Positions 1 to 12,800 of a DNA stretch of 64,000 nucleotides are shown here, one piece after another; the stretch's first letter is position 1; every line of letters begins with the position of its first letter. The stretch is from Ophiodon elongatus (taxonomy: Eukaryota; Chordata; Actinopteri; Perciformes; Hexagrammidae), in the NCBI GenBank assembly GCA_016806645.1, contig JACSYO010000415.1:4521001-4585000 (forward strand). The letters are read 5' to 3'. The position numbers and the translations under genes were made by a program. The notes below the pieces were generated by a model. That model was not told where the DNA came from. It did not search any database and was given only the letters and a program-made list of their open reading frames with translations.

Positions 1-1642
1 ACTGATTCACCAATTCAGATATATTAGAGGAAGATTGTCTGGAAAGAATCAAATCTGAGAAATAATCAATATTTAAAGATAGATGTGGAAGTAATCTACG
101 TATATATTTATTTTTGCAGGGTATGTGTATATATGTATTATTATTTCTTTTTTTTGTTTCATTTGGTGTATTCTTAATTTTTAACTTTAATGTAGCTTTT
201 ACAGTTTGTGTTTTATTTTTACCTGCTGTGTTTTTAGTGTTATATTTATAGCCTTCTTGGATGGCTGTGTGTGAAGGAAACAATATAAATCATAATTGAA
301 AGAGAAATACATGTATTGGTTTCTGTTTTCACATGTGACTCCATACAAATCATAGCTGGATGTTAGTTGTTTCGTTTAATGTGCTTAACTAGAGGCAAAT
401 GGCAAAGATAAAAATCTGCTTTTCTTTTAGAGGAATCAAGCTCTTCAGAAGCTTCATAATCTCAGAAAATGATCCTCTTGATAACTCCTGAAATTAGTCT
501 GTTATCAGTTTTTTTATGGAACAAATCCAGCTCAACGGCCCTAAATTGATAAAGATAGTGAACAACAAGATGAGAGTCTTTGCTTGTGGCTCTGAGGCTG
601 AACGCTAACATCAGCTTGCTCACTGTGTAGAACTGTGCTTCTTCTGTTATCCTTTTGTTTGTTACCTTGTTGAGTGCAAGGAGGCATAACATTTAAAATG
701 TCCAACTAATAACTCTATTACGGCTACAGGTTTATATTTATGAATGATCCCTTCCACTCTGTTATTTAATTTCAACCAAAAAAACATCAAATTTGGAAAA
801 TTCTCCCAAAATACATTTGTATATCATGTGGTTATTGTTAAATCTATATTTATATATTCATACATCACCCAAAAGAAATTCATGATGTATATAATTGGTG
901 TCCTGAGTGTATCTCACAATATCAATGTTCATACTACTAGCATGTCAAATAGTGTTCCTCTAATTTTGCCACGAGAGTAAACTACATCCTTATCAGCCTA
1001 TTTTTGCCTGGAGTGCAGCAGCATCTGCTCACGCAGGCCAAAAGGTAGAGATGCTGAGAAAACAACACAAGAGATAAAGAGGAGTAAAGCGCTCGGTGTG
1101 AGCCCTCCTCTCCTGGGACCTGCCGTCTCTGAAGCACAGCGTGAATGAAAAGCATTGCTGCTAAGTCGTCACCGGGCTGATACGAGATGTCAAGGTTGAA
1201 TAATGTTATCCCGCGATGTGTCGAGCAGATTGCGCAGTTTCTGTGGAGCCGGAGCGGCCCCGGCCCTTCTGGCTGAAAGCCCGGCCGGCCCTTTAATACC
1301 ATTTGGAGTCAAGTAAAGCAGTCTGGAGGAGCTGCTCATCTCCCCAATCTGCCAATGGGGCACATCAGGGCACTGTGTAATTCTGGGAAACGAGTGGAGT
1401 GGGCTCGTCTATACTTTCACTGACCTCTGTACATACTACTTGATGCAGCTGGCTGGAGTCACTCTGAGGAGGGTAAATCTGGAAAGTGTAAGGCTATAGT
1501 GTAGATATTAATACACCTCTGTGGGCATTCGAGTGCACACGAGGCTGTGAAAAGGTGGAAGAGCTGCAGTTACAAACTCAGACTGTGGTTTCACCGTGTA
1601 GGAAACAAAGTTGCTGAAACATTTGCATCAGTACTGAGACGG

Positions 1643-1679
<37 letters not shown>

Positions 1680-3690
1680 GATGGTTTGAATACTGCGTTG
1701 TGTTAAATAAATGCAAACCGAGGTACGCTGTAATAAACTTTTAATTCAGACAAAAAAGTTGTTATGATTTCAATGTGTATGTAAGATAATGTAGCTACCA
1801 CCCAAATGTGTCTCTGGTGTTTTCTGTCGAATTATATATTTTACGTGACTGTACTTGTAATTAAATTTTGACTTGGGGGCACATTTTCTGTTATTTCTCT
1901 TGTGTTATTTGTCTGTAACTCATTGTTATTGCTACCTTATCATTTTTTGAAAGTCAGGCGCTTGTGAATGGACTTTTGCCTGTTCAGATATAATCTTAAT
2001 TATTCCACTCTTTGCTCTTCCTCCTCTGCAGCCCAGAGGAGGAAGAGCTGCAAACAGAAAAGACTGCTCTTGTAATGGAGATCCACCCTATTTTAAATAA
2101 CTAGTTTTGATATAATGATGTTTTCAGCCTTAAAGAGGAAACTCAGACATTAACTGACTGGAAAAGATCTCTGGTTGATTTCTGGGATGGAAAACACACA
2201 AAGCCATCTCCAGCATGTGTTCTGCAGTTTAACTGTTTAACTTTGGGTAAACGAGTACTTTGGGTCATGAGGTTAAACACTTATATTAAATACATATTGG
2301 CTTTGGCATTGTTGACATATGGTATCCAATGTTATCTTAACAAGGAAAGAAAATATATTGACTTTACTAACAATACCTTCTGAACTAACATATCATTTCT
2401 TAAAAGCTTGAAATGTAATTCTTGGAAATAGTTTACCCAACTCAGTGTCCTCTCTTACTAGTTTTTTAAATATGAGCTGTCAACTGATATGCTACTGTTT
2501 TCATTGGTGTTTTAGGACCTTGTGGCCAATTTGACTTAAAATATGAGCACTAAAAGATAATTGACGTTGAAAATAACAGTCCAAACTCAAGGTCCACTTA
2601 CGAGCCTTTTATGGACTTTTCAACAGTATCACATGGTCATACAGCGAGTAAAGCTTCAGACCTAAAGAGTTATGAATTAAATCCATAACAGCATACATGT
2701 CAGCAGATCTGTCTCCATGACAACTGGGCAAACTCCAATCCACGGATGAAGACTTTGAACTGTGATACAGTCTAAAGCCATGTAAAAAAAGAAGCGCGGG
2801 GGAGACCGGGGATGGTCATAACACTTCACATCACATCAGTAACTCACTAGTTGTTTGTGCTGGATCTCTTAAGCTTTGATGCACAGAATCCATGTGTGTC
2901 GACTACAGATCACACTCACCTGGACATCTGCTACACAATCACACATTATGTGAGTTACTGTGCAAAGAGTTCTGTTTTACTCCACTAGAATGATAGATAG
3001 ATATAACAATGAGAGATAATTAGCTAAAATAAGATCCACGCTATACAATTCATAACTCTATTGAAGAATAAAGAATACACTGTTTTAAATAAAGTGAACA
3101 ATTTGAAGTGACAGTGTGTGGACTGTATTCCGAAATGTAAACCTGAAAATCCTTTTTTTTGCGTCATAAAATCCATGATATTGATCACAGAGACGTGCCA
3201 CTTCTCCTGTGAGCTCAACAAGGAAACAGGAGCGTATGATGTTGATGACATCACCGCAGCCAGTGTTACAACATTATACATAGATACAAAAGTTAGGTTT
3301 GTCAGACAATAATAAAGTAAAAAAAACATTACAAAGGGAAAAATAATAATAATAATAATAAAAATAAATACAAACAGGAAGAAAAAAAAAGTGTTGGGGG
3401 GGGAATAAAGGATACATTCACCACTTGACTTAAAAGCAGCTACAAGACCCCCTGGCACACCTCTAATTATCTTTTACATGTAAATCTATATACACAGCCC
3501 TGCACATATACCTGCATTTTCCTAAACACACAAATCCTGCCCATTAGTACTCGACCCCTCCTCTAATTTGTAAAAAAAAGCATCAGATTTCTTCATGCCT
3601 GGTCAAGATGTATTGTATATTAAGCCTATGTGTATGTTGTGCATTTATCTGCAAAGTCACCAGTAACTATAAAGTACCCTAGTATCTAAA
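1..3690. other. Upstream intergenic segment, no confident gene
   Basis: Mostly AT-rich single-copy-looking DNA. I see no reading frame with protein-like composition. It holds one GT microsatellite (1644-1676), AATAAA-like motifs near 1706 and 1731, a GC-richer complex block at about 1060-1380, and a possible small terminal exon at 2032-2104; the last two are discussed as findings. The A/T runs near 3340-3390 are simple sequence. Confidence 0.6.
1644..1676. repeat. (GT)n microsatellite
   Basis: Uninterrupted GT dinucleotide tract of about 33 bases read directly from the sequence. Confidence 0.95.
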
Positions 3691-3886
3691 AAAGGGTGCT
3701 TAATCCTGCGCATAAGTGTCTTGGACAGTCTGCTGCAGCACTGGCGCGCTTTCGGACTACAAACTGCCTCCGTGTTATGTGTCGGACACACCCATTGGCT
3801 GACCGAGTGACCGCCTCAGCCAATCAGAGCGAGCCTTCTAACATGCAGAAACAACTGAAGTTGTTGTCCTATTTCCTCGACCGGCA

Positions 3887-3899
3887 ATGTCTGAGTGCG
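3887..3899 (+). CDS. Zinc-finger gene, coding exon 1 (start codon, 13 nt coding)
   Basis: ATG at 3887 has G at -3 and encodes M-S-E-C plus one base before a strong donor (GCG|GTGAGT). Joined to the acceptor at 5932-5933, the extra base and CC make Ala, followed in frame by the ATG at 5936. A separate ATG at 3843 in the same exon is in another frame and would make an upstream ORF that overlaps the main start if transcription begins 5' of it. I prefer 3887 as the start because it lies in the CpG-island exon and is in frame, but the 5936 ATG has a better context (GCCATGG after splicing). Confidence 0.65.
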
Positions 3900-6800
3900 G
3901 TGAGTTATGCTGAATTAATTTTACTTATTTAATACGGATGATACTTTTCCGACGACGTGTCGCGCGGTGGTGTTTACGCACGGGGGTTTTCAACGGGGGG
4001 AGACAGCTAATGTTAACTTTTAGTCTGTCGCCGCCATTATACCACCGAAGAAGCGTATCCCGCCCTCCTTCCTCGGTCTTCTTCTTCTTCTTCTTCTTCT
4101 TCTCCTTGGTAACGCTTCCAGACAGCCAGCACCACTGGTCCAAGTGGTAAAAGGTTGTTTAGTCGCCCGGCTAAGTCGTCCTCCGGGCCTAACGCCAGGG
4201 GCCCGAAGGTGCCGGTTGTTGTGTTAGCTCCCGAGCTAGAGGGAGCTAACACCACGCCGGGGGCCACCAGCTCGCCATGTTGCTGGAAAAATGGCCATCG
4301 TTGCATGTTAGCGACACAGAAGCGAGCAGAGATGATGCAGCCGGCTAGCTAGCTAGCTAGCTGCTAATCGGTAGCCTCGCTGCTCAGCTGTCGTCCTTGG
4401 TGGCTCGGGCCGAACAAACCCACTCAGGAGCCCACATGGCGGTATTAGAAGGTGATTACGTGAAGTGGGACTAATGTGAAGTATGGTGTCCCCTTGTGAG
4501 TCGATATCGGACATTGTCCCCCACAGAACACACTCCATAAGTATAGGTTGTCCTCCACAATGCATGTCGTGGGTTAACGTCAACATCCATGGCGTTTAGA
4601 CACATGTTGGTAAGAGATGTAGGTTTTAATAAAGCACACTACAACAGGTGCAGTTATTTAGTGATGAGCAGATGCAGACCGCCACACATCTGATGATCTA
4701 GCTGACTGAGGTGTTGCATGATCCCAGTGCTTTGAATCTAGTCAGAGAAGAAGGATGCAAACAGACTCAGACCGTCATCCCAACAGGGGGCAGTGGGGTT
4801 TATTATTCCATAATTCACGGTTTAAATTATGTGGTTATATTCTTTATTTACTATAAAGAAAACCCAAGCCATGGCCAAAACCAACAATGGATGCATCACA
4901 CTAACAAGTCCTCAAATGCCAGATAAATAAAAATATTGAGTCACTGAGTGAGAGTTCCACTTTACGGTGGTAACTGTAGTTCCTTTTTTTAGAAGTTGAT
5001 ATAATGTTCACCATCCTGCTGCTGTAACCTAAAACCTACAGTGTATTGTGGGATCTTTATAAAAAATAAATCTATATATCTGTGATACATTTTTTAAGAT
5101 CTTCAGAAGGAACACATGGGCTTCAGGCTGAATGTCAAAGACCTGTTGGGGAAGTTGGAAAGCATTGAGAGACAGATTAATATAGCAATGTTTTTAGTCT
5201 TGTCATGGGGATTTGTCAACAATAAAAAAAAATGGAATATCGCCAGCCTTATCCTTTAAGCTAAAGCTTTGTCTGACAGTTAAGAAGATCAACCAGAAGG
5301 TGTCTCTCCCTGATGTTATTCAAAGGTATTGATCTGTGTCTTTCAGTGGATTTCTTTGATTTGTAAGGCTCTTTTTTTCCAAAGTAGAGCTTTACTGGTG
5401 CAGTATGAGGTCTGACTGGTATCTAGTGGGTGGGAAGGATTGCAGAAATTGTGTTTGAATATAGCTAGCTTCATCCACCAGCAGCATGCACTTCCAGTGG
5501 GTCCAATTACAGCACATATCTAATTGATGTTGGAGCTAAACGTCTGCCTGGCCCAAGAAATGGCAGAGAGAGAGAGACTTGGCAAGGTCTCCACTGAGCA
5601 GCAACCTGCTTGGTCAAAATAACAATTAGCCCAGGCTCAGCGCATGGTGAGTCATCCTGGCAACCCCAGGGTTAGCCTTGTGGCGCTTGTGTCCAAGCTG
5701 TTGTCTTGATAATATATGCAGGCACTTCTTTTCATCAGGAGAGGGCAATGTTCACAACCTAACTTCAAATGTAATGCACTGGTGGGTAGGCATCTGTATA
5801 AGGCTCACGTCAGGATATTACTTTCATATTCCAAGCATGCTGAGTTTTGTGAACTGTTTCACCTTTATCTAAAAATCTGTCTTGCATTGCTGCGTTTCTT
5901 ATGAAATGTTTTTGATTTCTAATCCCTTGGCAGCCATGGAGAGCTCGTCCGTGTACATGTGCTTCCCCTGCTACCAGGAGTTCAACACCCTGGAAGAGGT
6001 GCTTGAGCACCAGTTGACGTGCACGGCTGAGGATGAACAGCTGGAAACCCCTGGAACCACCCCTGTCACTATTCCACTGCTACAGACTCGGGTAAATACT
6101 GGCACAGTCAACGATTTCCCCTTTTTATCATATGAATGCAGGATCTTGATTTTTAGCTGGAACAGAACCAAAGAACATCAATATTGTGGCGGTGAGGTCT
6201 GACACGTCAAGAGGTGTGATTGCATTGTTGTGTATTAATATCCAAGTGTACGCTGATGTAATGATTAGTCATAGAATAAAAAAATAGGTGTTTTTTTATG
6301 TTAGAACAATAGTAATAGAAGCCCTATTACTATCTAACATAAAAAAAACATAGTGTTGACAGATATGCATACTTCTTATGCATATTTATTTATTTATTGC
6401 AACTCATATTGTCGTTGCAATACTTAACAAACGATGTCTTGTCTTAAAAAAAGACATGCAAATAATGTGTTGGGCAGGCTAGGTCTTCCCCCCTCCTCCT
6501 CTTTTTTTATTGGTACTGGACCGTGTATGCATACCATATCCTGGTAAAGTTATTCAGTCACTAATTCCGTGCAACAGAACATCTGTCAAACTTTTAACTT
6601 TTACCCTTGTAAATTGTCAGTGGCTGTGTAGTAAGGCCTGCAGATTATTCAGCAGTTTTCTAAGTACTCAAGTGCTACCAGGAACTGCTTTCTATCCAGG
6701 GTAATGGCAAAATAACACATTAGCACGTTGTGTATCAGAGTAATGAGTCTCTAGTGAGGCAAACAGGTGTAACGGGCAAAAATATGGTCGTGCTAAATGT

Positions 6801-9800
6801 TGATTAATTATGGAGTGTTGGACTTTTAAATTAGGCTCTTTAGACAGTTCATGTTTTATATTTTGAAATAAGTTCTGATCTGGCACACATCATACATATC
6901 AGTCTAGTTGGTTGAGCTCTGTAATGAAAGTGTTGGTGTTCACAATAATTTGTTAAATCAGAACATACAGTTTGCAGCCTAATGGAGAGTTTGGTTTTGG
7001 TAATATGATACAGTACAATAACAACATAGTTAAAAAAAAAAAAGAAGAAGAAATAAGCCAGTAATGTACTTTGGGTATTAATTTGATAAATCACAGTGCA
7101 GGAAAAGATGAAAGATGAGGAGCAGGAGGGGATGACATGTGGTAAAGGTCACAGGTCAGGTTGAGGTCCAGGACACCACATTTACATGGTATCTGCTAGG
7201 GCTGCCCGGTTAGAGCCAAAATGATAATCACAATTTTTTTCATCCATATTTTTGAGATCACTATTATTTATCAAGATCATTCATTGTTTTTTAGGGATAT
7301 AATATTTTTATAGCACTTTCCCGTTTAAATTAACAGAGCACAGCTTTCACTTCCATGTTGTGCTACATTCCTGCTAATGTAGAAATCTTTGCATCAGAAT
7401 AAGACTCATTCTTATAGGTCCTCATTCATGGTGCACTCTCTAGAAGCAAAGCAAATACAATTGGACCAGAATAAAAAAATTTTTTTTTTTTTTTTATATC
7501 GACAGAATTGATCTTTGTATCTAAATAAAACATGAAATAAGGTTCTTCGTCTTCAATGCATGTTTTGCCCGCCTGCTCTCTGTTGTATATTTTGGTATGT
7601 TTTTTATTCCTTGTGTTCGGTTCAGAATCAATATCGTACTTGCATTGTCACTGCAATATACACTCATAAGTATTGGCTAGCGTTAGGTTATCCTCCACAA
7701 TGCATTTCATGGAATAGCATTCACGGCGTTTAGACAAATACTAAGTCCATCTGACTCATTAATAAATGCACATTGTAAAAAAAAAAAAAAATCACAACTG
7801 GTGCTCACAGGTAAATGGGTACAAGCAGATGTCCTACTGTGGCCTCAGACGCAACATTCAGGAACGTTTTTCACAGGCTGCCGCCGCAGGGTTGTGCTCA
7901 GCGGCATGACGGCTCCCTACAAAACGTTTTGATCGCCCATCGGTGGCTCGCTGTTCGTTTATGGAAGAACTTTGTTTTTTATGCCTCCGTGCCTGCAGCC
8001 TCGACTGGAGGCGTTACGTTTGAGGGTTGTACGTTAGACTGTCCTTCCGTTCTCTTGAAGCGGTATCTCAGGAACGTTTAGGGGGAATTTCTTCAATTTT
8101 GGCGCTAACTGGGACTCGATAATTAACCGATTTCGAATTTGGTGGTGAAAGGTCAAGGTCACTGTGACCTCACCGACGTCCCATTTGTCGTGAATGCAAT
8201 ATCTCAGGAAAGAGAATTTCATTACATTTGGCACAAACATCCACTTGGACTCAAGGATGGACTGATTAGAATTTGGTGTACCCTGTGACTTCACAAATCA
8301 AATTGTTGGCCCTACCTCAAAAATCCATGTTAATTATGACAATTTTACACAAATATCTAATCGGATAAAGTTATTAAGTGATGAGATTTTGGACAGACAT
8401 GGATGTAAACTGCAACTTGACTGGTTGGTGTTGACATACAACCGGGAGGCGGTAATTCTAGTTTTGATATGTGGCGTCTTTTCTATGAGTGGAGGACGCA
8501 TTTCAAACACACACAGTCGATCATATCCATTTAATTTTAGTAAGCCATAATCGTGATCGAGATTACTATTTGTGCAGTCGAGCTAAATCATCAGGATGTT
8601 CCTCATTCTCCAATAATAATGAACAACTAGTTTTCATTGTAATCGTCTTTTTGTGTGTTTTCCCTCTGTGTACTAACTGTGTGCTTCTGTATGTAAATTT
8701 AGTTATAGTTCTATTATTTTGGATTAAAATGGATTTTTGCAGTGCGTTCAATATTTTTTACTTCATGTGTCCTGTTTATAATATATTCTTAAAGGATGAA
8801 TTTCATCAAAATCATACGCTGTATTTAATTTGAGTTCTCCGAAGACACTATTTGAATTGCAGAGTCGTAGAGTTGTATAATGGGGCGAGTTACTCCATTT
8901 AACTTTGACACACTGAGCTGAGTCTCAGTGGCATATTTATTTTCTTTTCTTTTGGCTTTCTCATGACAGCTTCTGAAAGCCCTTCGGGTTTAAAAGCAGT
9001 CATTGGCAGTAGGGAATGGCGGTATGAACTTGTGCCCGAACTTCCATCCTTACAGTCTTCAACACGCGTCCATAAAGCACAGTGACACTCATGACAGACA
9101 AATTGCATCCTGAGTCGCCGGGGGGGGAGAGGAGCATGAGAAATGCATCAGTCAGTGCCACCCTTTTTCCTGATGGATCGCTCATTGGCCTTCCCATAGA
9201 TGAATCAGCATGACAAACACTATAAAAGCCAGGTACCGTATGGCTTCCTGGCCTCCACTTTGCTCAAGCTGGTTTATGGCAAGCATCCCCACTTCATTAG
9301 CTAAATAATACAAATAATAATTATTGTTGTTTTTTATTATTATTATTGCATTATGACACCTGCAAACTTCCTTATTAACATACTAAACATATGCACTTCA
9401 CATATGGCACCATTAAAATCTATCAATAATAAGAGCAACACGAGTAGTTAAATAAGTGTAATTTGTTAATCAAATTCACTTGAGCTGCCCTCTGAAAGCT
9501 AAAATATGTTTATTCTAAAAAGTGGAATAACTCAACGGCATGGTCAAATGTTCTTAGACCTTAATACTTGAAGTGCTTTTCAGCCGAGTGCTCTGGCTAG
9601 CTGCTTGCATCGCTGTCTGGCTGATAATGTTAAGTCTGTTTTAAACAGGAGGCGATTTATAGTATGGCACTTGTGTCTGCCATTTTTGTAGTTTCATTAA
9701 TTGTAATCAACAGCTAAATGTAAGCGGTGGATAAACGCCACAACCTGTGCAATAGATTATTCAGATGCAGAGAGCGCTTTGACGTCGTGTTCTGCACCAA

Positions 9801-12800
9801 GAAAAACATGTCATGGCACATTTAGTCAGCATTTAACTGTCCAAATGTTTACTGGGGATATGTTGCTTACTGGGTGCAGATAAACCTTGGACAGTGTTTC
9901 CCACAAGACCTTGGAATAGTCCTCCCCCAGAAAAAAACATTTTGTAAATCTTTAGGTTAAATGCTTCAATCTTTGAGAGGAAAATGAAGAGGCCCGAACG
10001 TTGATGGACTTTGTGCCCTTGTAAACAGTTTTCTGCTCTTGCTCTAGCAGTGAGTGCATATTTAGGCTACTCAAGTATTGTACTTAATTACAATGTTGTA
10101 GATACGTTTAGTCTACTTCTCTTGATTCCATTTCATGTTACTTTGAACTAGTCCACAACATGTGTGTTACTGATGGGTTTTTTTTTAATTTTTTTTAATT
10201 TTTTTTTATATATACTCTGTAATTGTTTTATTAGTATTGTGAATATGCAGTCAAGAAATTGAGGATTCTCGTCAGAGAAAGTAGCGGTAACAAAAAACAA
10301 CGAATGCAAACAACTTAAAGGTGCAGTGTGTAAGATCTGGCCACATGCTCCAAATACATAGGGGGTCAGCATTTCACGGCATTTCAGTGCTCCTGAATGT
10401 TATTACTAGGAGCACCCGTGCGACTTACAAATATTTTAAGAACAAACTTTTACAGACTGTGACAGTCGAGCAGCGCGGCAGAGAGGAGACAGATATGCAG
10501 ACGTGCAGCGAAAGCTGATGCCTGACTATTAATTGATTTAATATACGTTTTGAATTTGAATACTTCCATCACATATTCACACACATTCACCATGAGTTGA
10601 AATCATTGTACCTTTTATAGGAGTAGCCCATCGAGACTCAAACGCGTTATTTATTTTTTGGTGTCTATGTTTATTTGTTCACTATTTCGTATGATTTCTT
10701 TCTCTTAAAGCATTCTCTTGTTACTGTGACTTTTCCTTTAAAATACAACAGCTCATTGTTATTCCTTTAAATTGTCTATTACCATATACTGTGCTGTAAG
10801 TTCTGTTTAAGTGTTATAGTTTATTTATTGGTTTATATCCAAAGGGGCAGAAATGAGATAACTACTAACCAGCTAGCCCAGCCACATCAGTCTTGTGATA
10901 CCATCTAAAGACTGACGCATGCCTACTTTAATTTGAAGACATTTGCTTTAAGAGCACAAATGACAAAACCACACTCGGCACACCGATGGCTGCAGGCTAC
11001 AACCTCATTTACACCTGGTGTTAACATGCTATCTGTATTTGTAAAAGTAAAAAAAAAAAAAAAAAGCAATCAGAATGCTATTGAATCAGCCGGACCACAT
11101 TGTTAAGTCCTCACATAAATGGAATGCCCATAAATCATTGCGTTATGTGAGACATATCGATGTGAGACATATTGAACTGTTGTAATTTAGGCAGTTTCAG
11201 AAGTCTTTAACCTCGACCTTGAGGTTCTGTTTTTATCATCCAAATAGACTGAGGGAGCGACTGTAAAACCCTGTAGAGTGACCCATTCATTGATAGTTAT
11301 CAGCCAGGCTGAGGCCTTATCTTGGCTGTCTTGAGCTCTCAGACGAACCTTGGCTCTAAACACATGCTGCGCTAATTGACCTCAGTACCCCGACACTGAA
11401 TACTCATCCCTCATCTGCCAGAATGAAATGAAAACAAAACAAAACACTGCAGGTTTACTTGAAACAGTATTACAGAGTCATTTCCTTTGTGCACAGAAAC
11501 AAATGCAACAAGTGAAACATTAAATATAATATAATCTCTTTTTTTTTTTTTTTTTTTTCTTGTTTTAGCCGCAACAGGTCATAAATATATCAAGGACAGA
11601 AGCAGACCCACAGATTGAAGTCCAAGCAGGAGACTTCTCGCTGCAACCTGTTCTCAAGCAGGATGCAGTCGGTGTGAATGCAACATCAGACCAGCCCAGA
11701 ATCCTCTACCAATGTGGGGACTGCGATGAACTTTTCAAGAGCCTGGACCTTTGGCAGCAGCACCGCAAAGAAGAGATATGTCAGCAGCCCGACTCTGGGA
11801 TGAAGACGAACCCTGATTCACAACCAGAGCCGGAGACCGCTTCAGCTGAGAGCTGCATTTCAACTTTACTTCCAGAAGATTCTTCTCTCTCGAAGAGTGA
11901 AACTTGTGAAAATCTTCAACCTGAACAAGTGGTGACTCCCGTAGAAGAGGGGCAGCAAGTGGCAGAGACCTCTTCGGCGCAGAGCTCTGATCCTCCCGCA
12001 GAAGAGGTGGCCGCCTCAACCTCGAATCAAGAGGATTGGTCTCCCAGGAGGAGAGGGGCAAACAAAAAGCCCAAGCCTGAACCAGTGCTGCTGTGTGTGG
12101 ACTGTGGCTCATGCTTTGGCCTGGTGTCTGAACTCGTGGCCCACCGCAAGACCCAACACGGCTTTGAGGAAGCTCTGCACCGCTGCTCTGTGTGTGGGGA
12201 AAGCTTTCTAAACACCACACTTTTCCTTTACCACCGCAAGCAACACCGGCAGAAAGGCGAGGAAAAGGTGGTCGAGGTTCCTGAAGAGAAATCCCAGGAA
12301 GTTTGTACTCAGAGCAACGGCACCGACGAGCCGGCCCCGGCCCCGGATGCCGCTCCCTCCACCACTAGTGACGCCCCCAGTTTCACACAGCCTGAGTTGT
12401 TCATGTGCACCCGGTGTGGGGAGAGTTTCAGCGATGAGAACGGGCTGGTCACCCATCGAAAGCAGAAGCATGACCTAAATGAGCCACTACACAGTTGCCT
12501 GCATTGTGGCGGGACCTTCATGAACACCACCCTGTACCTGTACCATCGCCGGCAGCACCGCTTCACATCAGTGACGGAGGTGGCGGCTGGAGCTGAAACT
12601 GGTGATGAAGCGACCCCCACTCAACCTCAGGATACCTCACAGAGCTCAAAGCGGCTGCTTTCATCGCCCACCACTGCCGGTGAACCAGGTTCACCGCCAC
12701 CTAAGAGGAGTAGGCCCTCTTTCAGGATCCTGAGCGGCAGTAGTGCCGGTAAGTGAAAATATTCGCTTCAAAGCCCATTTGGGAAAAAAACAGTGCATTT

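Larger units (their letters stand above)
3690..4420 (+). promoter_or_regulatory. CpG-rich promoter region of the zinc-finger gene
   Basis: CpG dinucleotides become frequent here compared with both flanks (for example around 3744, 3880, 3950-3970, 4030, 4170-4210). An inverted CCAAT box (ATTGG, 3794-3798) and a direct CCAAT box (3820-3824) lie about 25 bases apart, just before the first exon. No TATA box is visible. The first exon ends at a strong donor (GTGAGT at 3900), so the island covers the start of transcription and the first part of intron 1. TATA-less CpG-island promoters with paired CCAAT boxes are usual for broadly expressed vertebrate genes. The exact transcription start cannot be seen; it is inferred to lie between about 3825 and 3885. 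Confidence 0.7.
6092..11568 (+). other. Intron 2 (5.5 kb)
   Basis: No coding sequence seen. From 5' to 3' it holds a strong hairpin (6289-6350), a probable repeat beginning with a gggctgc motif (about 7195-7660), a copy of a local repeat (7663-7835), an interspersed element with GCCTCCG ends (7981-8452), a fragment starting aaaggtgcagtgtgtaag (about 10314-10520), poly(A) or poly(T) runs near 7480, 7780, 10180 and 11050, and the polypyrimidine tract with about 18 consecutive T before exon 3. Confidence 0.85.

Noticed and set aside
4037..4306. - strand frame in the CpG region, possible divergent gene
   Set aside because: It includes a run of Glu/Lys from the CTT repeat and has no protein-like remainder; the CpG island alone explains the open frame.
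5810..6171. Open frames on the - strand opposite exon 2
   Set aside because: They are shadows of the + strand coding exon and lack any protein-like features.
11735..12620. Several long - strand open frames opposite exon 3
   Set aside because: They are explained by codon bias of the GC-rich zinc-finger exon on the + strand; no domain is seen.
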